Positions 42,051-50,843 of a DNA stretch of 64,000 bases are shown here, in pieces (the stretch's first letter is position 1; each line of letters begins with the position of its first letter). This DNA comes from G963665405 sp963665405 (lineage in GTDB: Bacteria; Chloroflexota; Dehalococcoidia; Lucifugimonadales; G963665405), in contig CAXXUH010000004.1 in the NCBI GenBank assembly GCA_963665405.2, positions 434,001 to 498,000 of the forward strand. The letters run 5' to 3'. The notes beneath the pieces were generated by a model. That model was not told where the DNA came from. It did not search any database and saw only the letters and a list, made by a program, of their open reading frames with translations. The translations under genes were made by a program, and so were the position numbers.

Positions 42051-42265
42051 CTATCTCCGGCCGACTTTTCTAGACCACACCGTCCCGGCTCCGAATACAA
42101 CAGCCGCTGCAATCCAATAGCCCCAGCCAGCGGCGCTTCCAGTAGAGATGGCGAGGCCGCCTGCCATGACCAGCAAAAGTGTTACTCCGAAGACAGTTAA
42201 GAGTGCGGCGCAACCCAGGCCCCCGCCGATAATTCTGCGTATGATGGCCGCCCCCCAAGGAACAT
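42051..42265 (-). pseudogene. Small two-helix membrane protein, start out of frame
   Basis: The minus strand encodes IIRRIIGGGLGCAALLTVFG, then VTLLLVMAGGLAIS and WGYWIAAAVVFGAGTVWSRK before a stop at 42051: two strongly hydrophobic helices. No normal start lies in this frame. ATG 42265 joins it only if one G is added to the six-G run at about 42251-42256, giving 71 residues. It is either a sequencing slip or decay. Confidence 0.45.
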
Positions 42266-42278
42266 GTACCCGGCCCGC

Positions 42279-42581
42279 CTACGAAGGCACAGACTCCAGT
42301 TCGTCCCGCCGAACCTGAACCCATTTTCCTCCTGACAACTGCGCGTGGTAAGCAGGCTGGCTCACCTGCCGATCGAAGGTGGGGCTCTCCACCCTGCCCG
42401 TGAGGCCCCTGTGGGGCCCCGAGACGACCCTGACAAGGGTTCCGCGACGGTACCGGTAGCGCAGGTCTTGTATGCGGCCGTCAGGGAGGGTCCTGTAGTG
42501 GCTTGGTAGGCTCTGCATACCCTTCACTCCAGTGATCGCCTGTTTTGCACAGGATGGTTGGGGAGGCGGCTTTGCGCGCAT
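42279..42581 (-). CDS. Small basic protein with KOW-like region, unknown
   Basis: A 100-residue basic protein. The stretch YRRGTLVRVVSGPHRGLTGR is a KOW-type nucleic-acid-binding motif, as in NusG and ribosomal L24/L26. It ends KWVQVRRDELESVPS. It is an island gene of unknown role; a small antiterminator or RNA-binding protein is possible. Confidence 0.5.
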   Translation of the reverse strand: MRAKPPPQPSCAKQAITGVKGMQSLPSHYRTLPDGRIQDLRYRYRRGTLVRVVSGPHRGLTGRVESPTFDRQVSQPAYHAQLSGGKWVQVRRDELESVPS

Positions 42582-42633
42582 GTCCTAAAAGCCTAACTAG
42601 AACTTAACCGCTTGCTTACATGAGCATGGTAGC

Positions 42634-43359
42634 ATGCTCGAAAACTACGGTCAGCCCCTCAAACAGTCGGGCCCGAGGACGTGTAGAATGCTCCGTTTGC
42701 TCATCATTGTACTGCTAGCAACAGCATTGGTATGGGTGTACAACGGCCCTGCCGCAGCCGGAACGACCTGGGCAGATGACGACGGCGCGGAGGAGACCGT
42801 TGACCTTGATGACGAGGACAGCGACGACGAGGAAGATGAGGATGACGAGGATGACAATGCACCACCTCCTACGCCCACATCTACCGCTACGCCTACACCG
42901 CTACCTACGCCAACCCCGACTAATTCGCTTACGCCCACCAGCCTACGCCCACGCCCCCGATACGCCTACCCCGATCCTACGCCCACGCCCACCGATACGC
43001 CTACGCCAACCCCGACTGCTACGCCCACACCCTCTCCGACACCTCCGCCAACCCCGACTCCTACGCCCACACCCACACACCCGGACAAGTGCACCTTGGA
43101 CGTTGATCTCACCTTCGCCGACGGCATCATCACGTGGGACTTCGTTGTGGGAGCGCCGCAGCCATCCACGTGGTCCACGTCGGTCATCATCCTCGGCGAG
43201 AACATCCCGCTGTGGTTCATAGGACTTCCGCCTCTCCGGTCGATCACTATAAGCTTCTCGTTCCCCATCCCTCCGATAGGAGTGGTCGAAGTGCAGAGCA
43301 CCCTGGCGGTCACGGGCGGACAGTGCTCCGCCTCCGATGCAGTGGACACGGGAGTATAG
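42634..43359 (+). CDS. Secreted protein with acidic and Pro/Thr-rich spacer, unknown
   Basis: Up to 241 residues; the true start is probably ATG 42688 (MLRLLIIVLLATALVWVYNG, a signal peptide). An Asp/Glu run (about 25 acidic residues) is followed by a 70-residue PTPTPT repeat, a likely extended and perhaps glycosylated stalk. A C-terminal beta-rich domain of about 90 residues follows, with cysteines in DKCTLDVDL and GGQCSASD. The repeats in the DNA (cctacgccc units) are prone to length change. Carried by the tRNA-Leu island. Confidence 0.62.
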   Translation: MLENYGQPLKQSGPRTCRMLRLLIIVLLATALVWVYNGPAAAGTTWADDDGAEETVDLDDEDSDDEEDEDDEDDNAPPPTPTSTATPTPLPTPTPTNSLTPTSLRPRPRYAYPDPTPTPTDTPTPTPTATPTPSPTPPPTPTPTPTPTHPDKCTLDVDLTFADGIITWDFVVGAPQPSTWSTSVIILGENIPLWFIGLPPLRSITISFSFPIPPIGVVEVQSTLAVTGGQCSASDAVDTGV

Positions 43360-43559
43360 CCTGGCTCTAGCCCGAGGCGGTGCCGTGGTGCTGACCAACT
43401 AGCTGGCGGAGGGAAGCCTTTACCCGATCTGAAGGCGGGAGGGTATCCTCTATCACAATCACCGAATACTCAAGCCTACACCCCCTACCTGGCACCCTGG
43501 GACCGTACAGGGCTAAAACACCACGGGACCAGCCTTCAGACACCTGACAGACACCCGAG

Positions 43560-44019
43560 GGCCGTTGCACGCGAGCAGATAGACGGAAGCAAGCAGAACA
43601 GCTGGACGAACTCTACGAGGGGGCGCTAGGACGACTGGGTGTTCACTCGGCCAGACGGGAGGCATCTGGACGTACACGAGTTCAGCAGGGCATTCAAGAG
43701 GATCCGCACAGAACTCGGACTTCCCGCTGTTCGGCTCCACGATCTGCGACACGCTCACGCGAGCGTTCTGCTGAAGCAGGGACAACACCTGAAGATAGTC
43801 TCCGAGCGGTTGGGCCACTCCACCATCGCCATCACAGGTGACACATACAGCCACCTCATGGCCGGGGTCCAGAGAGCTGCCGCCAACGCCTTCTCGGATG
43901 CTCTGGAGGGACGGTCGGCAAACACTCGAAATCAGCCTCGTAGGGGAGAACGCCGATCTACCTCTACGCCGCGCTGTAGACTGGTGCCGAAGGTCGGATT
44001 CGAACCGACACGGGATTAA
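43560..44019 (+). pseudogene. Tyrosine-recombinase (integrase) remnant
   Basis: Only the C-terminal catalytic part survives: DWVFTRPDGRHLDVHEFSRA, then RLHDLRHAHASVLLKQGQHL with the HxxR box, LGHSTIAITGDTYSHL with the second His and the catalytic Tyr. The N-terminal domains and first Arg are missing. Upstream, RRKQAEQLDELYEG lies in another frame, the usual linker, so at least one frameshift is present near 43625. The frame runs on through the att repeat into tRNA-Leu, translating its 3' end as RLVPKVGFEPTRD. Confidence 0.8.
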
Positions 44020-44037
44020 CTCCCAACGGTTTTTGAG
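43974..44037. repeat. Direct repeat (attachment-site copy inside tRNA-Leu)
   Basis: 64 bases identical to 41786-41849. This copy is joined to the 5' half of the tRNA and forms the functional gene. Confidence 0.9.
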
Positions 44038-44068
44038 ACCGCCGCGTCTACCATTCCGCCACTTCGGC
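43982..44068 (-). tRNA. tRNA-Leu (CAA)
   Basis: The acceptor GCCGAAG pairs with CTTCGGC. The loop CTCAAAA gives anticodon CAA. The long variable arm TTGGGAGTTAATCCC and encoded CCA (43982-43984) are typical for leucine. It is the integration target of the 2.2-kb island. Confidence 0.95.
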
Positions 44069-44142
44069 TCTACGTCATTATGGCATTATGGTCGCGGCCC
44101 CGCGATGGGTCAACGCAGCGTGGTGCCGCATGTCGGGGCGTC

Positions 44143-44346
44143 TCAGCCCATGTCGATGCCTTTGTCACCCGATAGATACGCGTCCGGGTCCTTCTGAAAG
44201 GCACGGTTGCAGCCGGGCCCGCAGAAGTAGTAGGTAGTCTCGCCGTGCTCCCAAGTCCCGCCGGGCGGCCTTGCCGTGTCCACGTCCATCTGGCAGACGG
44301 GGTCGACGGCCGTGGGTCCCCGTCTGCTCAGCAGCGGTATTTTCAT
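44143..44346 (-). CDS. YHS-domain metal-binding protein
   Basis: A 67-residue protein. The YHS motif runs DPVCQMDVDTARPPGGTWEH, then TTYYFCGPGCNRAFQKDPDA; Cys residues in VCQM and CGPGC fit copper or other soft metal binding. YHS proteins are common companions of copper exporters. It follows copA on the same strand by about 75 bases and is probably the last gene of the copper operon. Confidence 0.82.
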   Translation of the reverse strand: MKIPLLSRRGPTAVDPVCQMDVDTARPPGGTWEHGETTYYFCGPGCNRAFQKDPDAYLSGDKGIDMG

Positions 44347-44421
44347 TGTCGTCTCCTGTCTGGCGAGGTGCGGACTCCCGGCAATCCCGACTTGTCGGGA
44401 TCTGTCCACCCCGCATGCTCG

Positions 44422-46908
44422 TCAGCCTGTCTGAGCCGTGCTCGGGTTGAAGGTCTTCAGACGCAGGGAGTTCAGGACGACAGTCACGGAGCTAATCGCC
44501 ATCGCCCCTGCGGCCAGGATCGGGTTGAGGAAGCCGTTATCGCCCAACACCGGTGTCAGGAAGCCGGGAACGCCTCCACCCGAAAAGGCCAGATACAGGA
44601 CCCCTGCCGCCACCGGTATCAGCGCCACGTTGTAGGCGAACGCCCAGAAGAGGTTCTGCCTGATGATACGCATGGTGGCGCGGCTGAGCGCGATCGTCCG
44701 AGGCACGCCGTTGACGTCGCCGCTGACCAGGGCGATGTCCGCGGTCTCCAGAGCGACGTCGGTGCCCGTCCCGATGGCGATCCCCACGTCGGCCTGGGCC
44801 AGGGCGGGTGCGTCGTTGATGCCGTCGCCCACCATCGCGACCGACTTGCCCTGCTGCTGGATCTCCATAACATGGCGAGCCTTGTCGGCGGGCTTCACCT
44901 CTGCGACGACTCGATCGATCCCGGCCTGCCGAGCCACGTACTCTGCGGCCCGCCGGTTGTCGCCGGTCAGCATCACCACCTCGACGCCCAGGGCGCGGAT
45001 CGCCGCCATCGCGGCCGAAGCCTCTGGCCGGAGCGAGTCGGCCACGCCAATCAGCCCCGTCACCTCACCGTTCAGACCCACCATCAGGACTGTCTTGCCC
45101 TGGCTCGCCAGCTCGGCGGCCCTGGGCTCCATACCGTTCAGGGCGATGCCGCGAGCCGTCATGAGAGAGGAGTTGCCCAAAACCATTTCCGACCCGTCGA
45201 TCGTGGCCTCCACACCCTGACCGGGCAGAGCCGTGAAGTCGCGTGGTTCTGCCAGGGGCAGCCCGCGCTCCGTGGCTGCAGCCACCACCGCCCCGGCGAT
45301 CGGATGCTCTGACCGCTGCTCGACAGAAGCCGCCAGCCTCAGCAACTCGTCCTCTGTCACTCCCGACGAGACCACGTCGGTCAGCGCCGGCTTTCCGATG
45401 GTCAGCGTCCCGGTCTTGTCGACGATCACTACGTCGATCTTGTGTGCGTACTCCAGAGTGGCCGCGCTCTTTATCAGCACGCCCAGCTCCGCCCCCTTGC
45501 CGGTTCCCACGGTGATGGCCGTGGGAGTTGCCAGCCCCATCGCGCAGGGGCAGGCGATTATCAGAACCGCCACGGCCGTCAGCATCGCGTTCGCAAATGA
45601 CGGATCAGGGCCCAGGAGGAGCCACAGCACGAATACCAGGCTTGCCACCGCGATGACCGCCGGGACGAAGTAGCTCGAGATGATGTCGACCAGACGCTGG
45701 ATAGGAGCCTTGGTGGTCTGGGCCTCCTCCACCAGCCGGATGATCCGAGCCAGCGCCGTGTCCTTACCGACCTTGGTGGCCCTGAAGGTGAGGCTTCCGT
45801 TCGTGTTGATAGTCGCTCCGAAGACTTCGCTGCCGGCAGACTTCTCGACGGGTATACTCTCTCCCGTCAGCATCGACTCGTCGATCGACGACGAGCCATC
45901 GACGACGACACCGTCGACGGGGAGTCTCTCGCCCGGCCTGATGACGATCGTGTCGCCGACGGCGAGGTCCTCGATCGGAACCTCCACCTCCAGATCGTCT
46001 CGGATGACTCGGGCGCTGCTGAGCTGGAGACGCATCAAAGCCTCCATGCTCCTGGTCGCGCGGCTCTTGGCGCGGGCCTCGAGATACCTTCCCAGCAGCA
46101 CCAGTCCTATGATGGCGGTCGAGGTGTCGAAATAGGTTTCCGCGTCCTGGACCTTGAAGATCGCAGACTCGTGGAAGAAGGTGGCGGCGACGCTGTAGAC
46201 GAACGCTACGGAGGTGCCCACCGCAATGAGGGTGTTCATGTTGCTGGTGCGATGCTTCAGCGCACCCCATGCTCCGTAGTAGAACTGAGCACCGGCCCAC
46301 ACCTGCACCGGAGCCGCCAGGGCCAGGAGCAGGAACTCGAGCCGGAACGGCACCGCCGTCCTGATGGCGGGCACAAACATCATCACCATGATGGCGGCGG
46401 CCGCACCGAGGCTGAACAGCACCTTCCTTTTCAGGACGGAGAGATCCCGTGCCGCCGGAAGGCCCTCGTCGTCGGTGGTGGACCCGACCACACGATAGCC
46501 CGCGTCCTCGACGGCCTCTCTGAGGTCCGAGATTCCCGTCACGCCGGGGACGTACTCGACCGTCGCCCGCTCTGTGGCAAGGTTCACGGTGGCGGACAGC
46601 ACCCCGTCGACGCCCCTCAACGCACTCTCGACGTGGCCCACGCAAGAGGCACAGGTCATGCCGCCGAGCGCCAGGGTGACCTTCTCCAGACGCACTCCAT
46701 ATCCGGCGTCCTTTACGGCGTCCACCAGGTCACGGACCGGCACACTCTGTTTTTCGAACGTCACGGTGGCCTTCTCGGTCGCGAGGTTGACGCTGGCCTC
46801 CATCACCCCCGGGACGTCGGTCAGAGCATTCGATACGTGCGATACGCACGAGGCGCAGGTCATCCCCTTGATGGGGACGGTCACGCGCTGTTGGGTTTCG
46901 ACGGCCAT
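44422..46908 (-). CDS. copA: Copper-translocating P1B-type ATPase CopA
   Basis: An 828-residue exporter. Two N-terminal HMA domains each carry the metal site (MTCASCVSH near residue 15; MTCASCVGH near 83). The membrane site is IIACPCAMGLATP. The phosphorylation site is IVDKTGTLTIG, with MVGDGINDAPALAQAD in the hinge. This is the usual copper(I) exporter architecture. It sits directly downstream of the csoR gene and upstream of a YHS protein. Confidence 0.95.
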   Translation of the reverse strand: MAVETQQRVTVPIKGMTCASCVSHVSNALTDVPGVMEASVNLATEKATVTFEKQSVPVRDLVDAVKDAGYGVRLEKVTLALGGMTCASCVGHVESALRGVDGVLSATVNLATERATVEYVPGVTGISDLREAVEDAGYRVVGSTTDDEGLPAARDLSVLKRKVLFSLGAAAAIMVMMFVPAIRTAVPFRLEFLLLALAAPVQVWAGAQFYYGAWGALKHRTSNMNTLIAVGTSVAFVYSVAATFFHESAIFKVQDAETYFDTSTAIIGLVLLGRYLEARAKSRATRSMEALMRLQLSSARVIRDDLEVEVPIEDLAVGDTIVIRPGERLPVDGVVVDGSSSIDESMLTGESIPVEKSAGSEVFGATINTNGSLTFRATKVGKDTALARIIRLVEEAQTTKAPIQRLVDIISSYFVPAVIAVASLVFVLWLLLGPDPSFANAMLTAVAVLIIACPCAMGLATPTAITVGTGKGAELGVLIKSAATLEYAHKIDVVIVDKTGTLTIGKPALTDVVSSGVTEDELLRLAASVEQRSEHPIAGAVVAAATERGLPLAEPRDFTALPGQGVEATIDGSEMVLGNSSLMTARGIALNGMEPRAAELASQGKTVLMVGLNGEVTGLIGVADSLRPEASAAMAAIRALGVEVVMLTGDNRRAAEYVARQAGIDRVVAEVKPADKARHVMEIQQQGKSVAMVGDGINDAPALAQADVGIAIGTGTDVALETADIALVSGDVNGVPRTIALSRATMRIIRQNLFWAFAYNVALIPVAAGVLYLAFSGGGVPGFLTPVLGDNGFLNPILAAGAMAISSVTVVLNSLRLKTFNPSTAQTG

Positions 46909-46914
46909 CCGACC

Positions 46915-47226
46915 CTACGTCCTCTCCGAGACGGAGTAGAGCTCGAGGAGCTCGCTGAGTACCTGGTCCTCGCGGCCGGATCTGACGCCCTCAATGACGC
47001 AAGAGTGCAGATGTCCCTCGAGGAGCCTGGTCTCGAGCTTCTGGATCGCCCGCCGGATTGCAAAGGTCTGTTTCAGGAGGTCTATACAGTACTTGTCCTC
47101 TTCCACCATGCGCCTTACTCCGGCCAGGTGCCCCTCGATGTAGCTGAGCCGCTTCAGCGCGTCCCGCTTGGCATCCGAGAGCTGAGGCTTCGCGTCGGTT
47201 TCGGTTACGGTCATTCTAGCGGCCAC
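46915..47226 (-). CDS. csoR: CsoR-family copper-sensing repressor
   Basis: A 103-residue all-helical DUF156 protein. Copper ligands fit the C-H-C pattern: Cys in DKYCIDLLKQ and His-x-x-x-Cys in GHLHSCVIEG. It would release the operator when copper(I) binds, inducing copA. GTG 47226 follows AGGAGG by 6 bases, better placed than the internal ATG. Its stop is six bases before the copA start. Confidence 0.88.
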   Translation of the reverse strand: MAARMTVTETDAKPQLSDAKRDALKRLSYIEGHLAGVRRMVEEDKYCIDLLKQTFAIRRAIQKLETRLLEGHLHSCVIEGVRSGREDQVLSELLELYSVSERT

Positions 47227-47262
47227 TCAAGACCTCCTGATGAAGTGCTTGCCGGGACTGAT

Positions 47263-47319
47263 CCCCTACCCCCTGGGTGGGGGTGTTCCTAGTTTAGCGC
47301 AAGACGTTGGCATTGGCAA
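47263..47319 (-). promoter_or_regulatory. Promoter and probable CsoR operator of the copper operon
   Basis: On the minus strand, TTGCCA (47314-47319), 17 bases, TAAACT (47291-47296). Just downstream is cccctaccccctgggtgggg (47263-47282), a G/C-tract inverted repeat like known CsoR boxes. Both lie within the 3' end of the MaoC reading frame on the same strand. Confidence 0.65.
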
Positions 47320-48255
47320 GCAGGCACGAGAGGCGGCAGCGGAGGGCAGGGATACGAGAGCAGACCCCACGGTGGTCGTCTCTCCGTACCGAGACTCGGT
47401 AGAGATGTGGCACTCGACCAGGTTTTCGCGGTCACCGGGACGGATGTCGGTGACGCGACCCCTGCAGAGGATCATATCGCCGGGGAAGTCGAGCCCCCGG
47501 TACTGAACCGACAGGCGCTTCAAGACGCCTCGCTCGCCGATCCAGCTATCGAGCAGCTGGGCCAGGAACGCCATCTTGAGCGCTCCCTGGACGACCACGT
47601 CCGGGAGTCCCTCGGCCTGAGCGCGTTTCACGTCGTAGTGGACCTCGTTGAGGTCGCCGGACGCTCCGGCGTACTGCACGAGCTGGCGTGCGGTGGGGCA
47701 TCGCGAGAGCTCCGGAAGCTCCATCCCCTGCCGGATGTCCTCGAAGCGGACCCGCTCCGGTGCGATGTCGGCCTGCGCGGGCTCGCGGCCGTATCCATCG
47801 CGTTGCCCGGCCCGCCGGGCCCGGCTTTCAGCCCGAGCCGGGTCGTACGTGATCAGGGTGTTGCGGTACGTGGCGACCAGCCCGGCCGCCTGGCTCACAT
47901 AGCGGTACACGATGACGTGGAACAGCATAGGCCCCAGCTTGCCCGTCTTTTCGAACAGCTCGGCGGTCCGCTGGGTCACCGTTATCCGATCGCCGGCGCG
48001 CACGGGCTTACGGAACTCCCAATCGGCGCCGGCGTCGATGAGGGCGGGGTAGGGGGTTTCGAGCTTCTCCACGGACGGTCCCCCGCCGAGCGAGCACAAG
48101 AACGTTGCTGGGGCCACTTCGTCGTCGCTGGGATCCCCCACGGCCTCGGCGAAGCTGAGGATCGCTCCCAGCTCGATGGCGTGGGTGCGAGGCTCGGAGT
48201 CCACGCCGATCGCGGAGCGCATCTCAGGGGTGATTACGGACTTCGGACTTATCAA
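47266..48255 (-). CDS. MaoC-like dehydratase/hydratase with two hot-dog domains
   Basis: A 329-residue protein. The N-terminal hot-dog domain (GAILSFAEAVGDPSDDEVAP) resembles the MaoC_dehydrat_N module of acyl dehydratases. The C-terminal one has the hydratase-like motif QYAGASGDLNEVHYDVKRAQ, with Asp and His at the catalytic positions. It probably hydrates or dehydrates a CoA thioester. Its last ~20 codons overlap the copper promoter; the end SCAKLGTPPPRG looks like read-through into it. It is likely the gene after which copper regulation was added. Confidence 0.82.
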   Translation of the reverse strand: MISPKSVITPEMRSAIGVDSEPRTHAIELGAILSFAEAVGDPSDDEVAPATFLCSLGGGPSVEKLETPYPALIDAGADWEFRKPVRAGDRITVTQRTAELFEKTGKLGPMLFHVIVYRYVSQAAGLVATYRNTLITYDPARAESRARRAGQRDGYGREPAQADIAPERVRFEDIRQGMELPELSRCPTARQLVQYAGASGDLNEVHYDVKRAQAEGLPDVVVQGALKMAFLAQLLDSWIGERGVLKRLSVQYRGLDFPGDMILCRGRVTDIRPGDRENLVECHISTESRYGETTTVGSALVSLPSAAASRACLPMPTSCAKLGTPPPRG

Positions 48256-48347
48256 CGGCGCCTTTTCACCTCAGGCGGCTCACCGGGGCCGCATATGTCA
48301 TTCTGGCCCCCTCGCTCCGGTCAGCGCGACTTCGCGAGCTCAGGAAA

Positions 48348-50633
48348 CTACTCGACCTTCTCTAGAGGGGCGAAGCTGAGCAAGAGCCGTTTGACGCCCC
48401 CGCCGTCCGTGAACGCGACGGTTACCTCGATGTCGGTCCTGGACGGCGCACAGCTCATGACGATCCCCTCACCGAAGGTGGCGTGTCGCACCTTGTCGCC
48501 GGTCGCGAGGGATATGGCCGGCGACGCCTGCCGCGCCGTATCCGGTGCCGGCCTTGGAGCTCCCCCGTTTGGAGCTCCCGGCGGGTTGGGCCGGCGGTCG
48601 GTGCTGCTTGCCACCCGTCGTACCCTGGGCGACGGGCGGGGGCCGTCCGCCCTTCGCCGAACCTTGGGCGACGTCCTCTCGGGGGCGACTATCAGTTTCG
48701 ACGGGATGTCTGCGAGAAAGCGGGAGGGCGCGCTCGGCTCGCTCCCTCCCCGAAAGCCTCTCCGGAACGCGCGATGCAGATATAAACGCTGCTTCGCCCG
48801 CGTGACCCCGACGTAACACAGGCGGCGCTCCTCTTCCAGCTCCGCGGGATCGTCTATGGAGCGAGAATGGGGAAGCAGGCCCTCCTCCATGCCGACGATG
48901 AACACGACAGGGAACTCGAGCCCCTTGGCCTGGTGAAGGGTTATCAGGGTTATGGCGTCGGGCTTCTCCTGCATCTCGTCCAGGTCGCTGACCAGGCTGA
49001 CGCTCTCCAGGAACGCCTGCAGACCCTCCCGGTGCCCCAGATATGCGAACTCCTTCGCGGTGGAGCGTAGCTCCTGGAGGTTCTCAAGCCGGTCCTCGCC
49101 GCGGTCCATCTCCTCCGCGTAGTGAATGTAGCCCGTCCGTTCGATGACGACGCCGATCAGCTCCGCCAGGTCGAGCTTCTCGCTGTCGGCGGTCAGCCTT
49201 TCTATCAGCCCTCGGAAATCGGTCAGGGCTTGCGCCGATCTGGGCGCGAACGTCGCCGATATTTTCTGGCCTTCCTGGTCCCGCTGGTCTCCCTGGCCGA
49301 TCTGCTCGATCGCTGCGTACATGGAAACGCCACTGTCTCGGGCCAGACGGGTGAGCTCATCCACGGTCCTCTGCCCTATGCCTCTGGCCGGCACGTTCAC
49401 CACTCTCGCGAGGCTGACGTCGTCGTTCGGGTTGGTGATAAGGCGGAGGTATGCGGTAACGTCCTTGATCTCCTGACGCTGGTAGAACCTTACGCTGCCG
49501 ATGAGCTGGTAGGGCACTCCAAACCGGAGACACGCCTCTTCAAGCGCCCTGGACTGGGCGTTCACGCGGTACATGACCGCGATGTCTCCGGCTGCGTAGC
49601 CGTCCTGCCGCACGAGCGTCTGCACCTCCCTCACAACCGACTGTGCCTCCTCCTGCTCGTTGTACTCCTCGCTGACCACGATCGGCACGCCCCGGCCGTT
49701 GTGAGTCCACAGATCCTTCTCCACGCGCTGCTCGTTCGCGACAATCAGGCCCTGCGCCGCGTCCAGGATGGTCTGGGTCGACCGGTAGCTCTCCGCCAGG
49801 TTTACCACCTTGGCCTCGGGGTAGTCGGTTTGGAAGCTCAGGATGTTCCGGATGTCGGCGTTGCGCCAGGAGTAGATCGACTGGTCCGGGTCGCCGACGA
49901 CGCAGAGGTTACGGTGCTTCTCCGCAATCTGCTTGGCGACGGCGTACTGGACGATGTTCGTGTCCTGGAACTCGTCGATCATGAAGTGGATGTAGCGGTT
50001 CTGATATCCAGCCGCGACGTCGGGGAACTGCTCGAAGAGGAAGTGGGCCTTCAGCAGCAGGTCGTCGAAGTCGACCGCCGAGGCCTGCGAGAGCAGCCCT
50101 TCGTACTGTTCGTATGCCCGGTGGACGATCTCGTCGAAGTACGTCTCGCGCCGCAGGGCGAATCCGTCGACGGTCACCAGCTGGCTCTTGGCGGCGGATA
50201 TAGCGGACAGGAGGGCCCGTGGGGAGAAAGTCTTTACGTCTATGTTAGCTGCACCCATCGCCCGCTTCATCAGGGCGACCTGGTCCGCGTCGTCGTAGAT
50301 GACGAAGTCACGGTCAAGCCCGAGATGGTGCCCGTCTCTCCGGAGGATCTGGGCGCAGAAGGCATGGAAGGTGCTGGCCGTCAGATCCCGCGCCGAGGAA
50401 CCCAGCATGGGTGCGAGCCGGTAACGCATCTCTCGGGCGGCCCTGTTCGTAAAGGTCACCGCGCCGATGCGGTAGGGGGTGACCCCACAGACCCGCACCA
50501 GGTAGGCGATTCGCTCGGTGATGACCCTGGTCTTCCCGCTGCCGGGGCCAGCGAGGATCAACAGAGGGCCGTTGATCGATTCGACGGCTTCGCGCTGGTT
50601 CGGGTTTAGCTGATCGAGGGGGTTGGTGGACAT
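48348..50633 (-). CDS. pcrA: UvrD/PcrA-type SF1 DNA helicase
   Basis: A 761-residue helicase. Motif I is ILAGPGSGKTRVITERIA; motif II FMIDEFQDTN; motif III GDPDQSIYSWRNAD; motif IV YRSTQTILDAA; motif V TLHQAKGLEFPVVFI; motif VI RLCYVGVTRAKQRLYL. The C-terminus has the PcrA tudor-like tail GDKVRHATFGEGIVMS. It works in repair and in clearing RNA polymerase and RecA from DNA. ATG 50633 is preferred because the upstream frame is not homologous. An extended -10 lies 14 bases upstream. Confidence 0.93.
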   Translation of the reverse strand: MSTNPLDQLNPNQREAVESINGPLLILAGPGSGKTRVITERIAYLVRVCGVTPYRIGAVTFTNRAAREMRYRLAPMLGSSARDLTASTFHAFCAQILRRDGHHLGLDRDFVIYDDADQVALMKRAMGAANIDVKTFSPRALLSAISAAKSQLVTVDGFALRRETYFDEIVHRAYEQYEGLLSQASAVDFDDLLLKAHFLFEQFPDVAAGYQNRYIHFMIDEFQDTNIVQYAVAKQIAEKHRNLCVVGDPDQSIYSWRNADIRNILSFQTDYPEAKVVNLAESYRSTQTILDAAQGLIVANEQRVEKDLWTHNGRGVPIVVSEEYNEQEEAQSVVREVQTLVRQDGYAAGDIAVMYRVNAQSRALEEACLRFGVPYQLIGSVRFYQRQEIKDVTAYLRLITNPNDDVSLARVVNVPARGIGQRTVDELTRLARDSGVSMYAAIEQIGQGDQRDQEGQKISATFAPRSAQALTDFRGLIERLTADSEKLDLAELIGVVIERTGYIHYAEEMDRGEDRLENLQELRSTAKEFAYLGHREGLQAFLESVSLVSDLDEMQEKPDAITLITLHQAKGLEFPVVFIVGMEEGLLPHSRSIDDPAELEEERRLCYVGVTRAKQRLYLHRAFRRGFRGGSEPSAPSRFLADIPSKLIVAPERTSPKVRRRADGPRPSPRVRRVASSTDRRPNPPGAPNGGAPRPAPDTARQASPAISLATGDKVRHATFGEGIVMSCAPSRTDIEVTVAFTDGGGVKRLLLSFAPLEKVE

Positions 50634-50646
50634 ACGTTCTGCCGCA

Positions 50647-50655
50647 ATTATAGCA
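50647..50655 (-). promoter_or_regulatory. Extended -10 promoter of the PcrA gene
   Basis: On the minus strand, TGC then TATAAT (-10 at 50647-50652). Transcription would start within about 10 bases of ATG 50633, so the message may be nearly leaderless. Confidence 0.5.
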
Positions 50656-50710
50656 CCGGGAGCCGATGTGATATCGGGAGCCAGTGCAACTTCCAGTTGG
50701 CGTTGTTGCC

Positions 50711-50819
50711 TGTCATTCTGAACGGAGTGAAGAATCTGGGGAGGCGAAGGGTCTAGCGATAGCTGCGTGCTAGCCACCCAATCCCCAGATACTTGGTCGA
50801 TCCGCTCCTCAGCATGACA
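50711..50819. repeat. MITE-like intergenic repeat with terminal inverted repeats
   Basis: A ~109-base unit. Ends tgtcattctgaacggag and ctcctcagcatgaca are imperfect inverted repeats; the inner gaatctgggga and tccccagat also pair. The same ends occur at 3694-3899. No coding sequence. Confidence 0.65.
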
Positions 50820-50843
50820 ATCACGGCGGCTGGCCGCGCGGCC

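Larger units (their letters stand above)
41786..44037. mobile_element. Decayed 2.2-kb island integrated in tRNA-Leu(CAA)
   Basis: Bounded by 64-base perfect direct repeats (41786-41849 and 43974-44037). It contains, in order: a small membrane protein fragment, a KOW-like protein, a Pro/Thr-rich secreted protein and an integrase remnant. The integrase lies against the intact tRNA, the standard arrangement, but is truncated, so the island is probably immobile. Confidence 0.82.

Noticed and set aside
42880..43080. Repetitive cctacgccc units as a CRISPR array
   Set aside because: The units encode a PTPT stalk in frame with a signal peptide; there are no unique spacers or uniform repeats.
49122..50609. 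Long open frame (495 codons) opposite the PcrA gene
   Set aside because: It mirrors a well-supported helicase gene on the other strand; such shadow frames are common in GC-rich DNA and the product has no recognisable motif.
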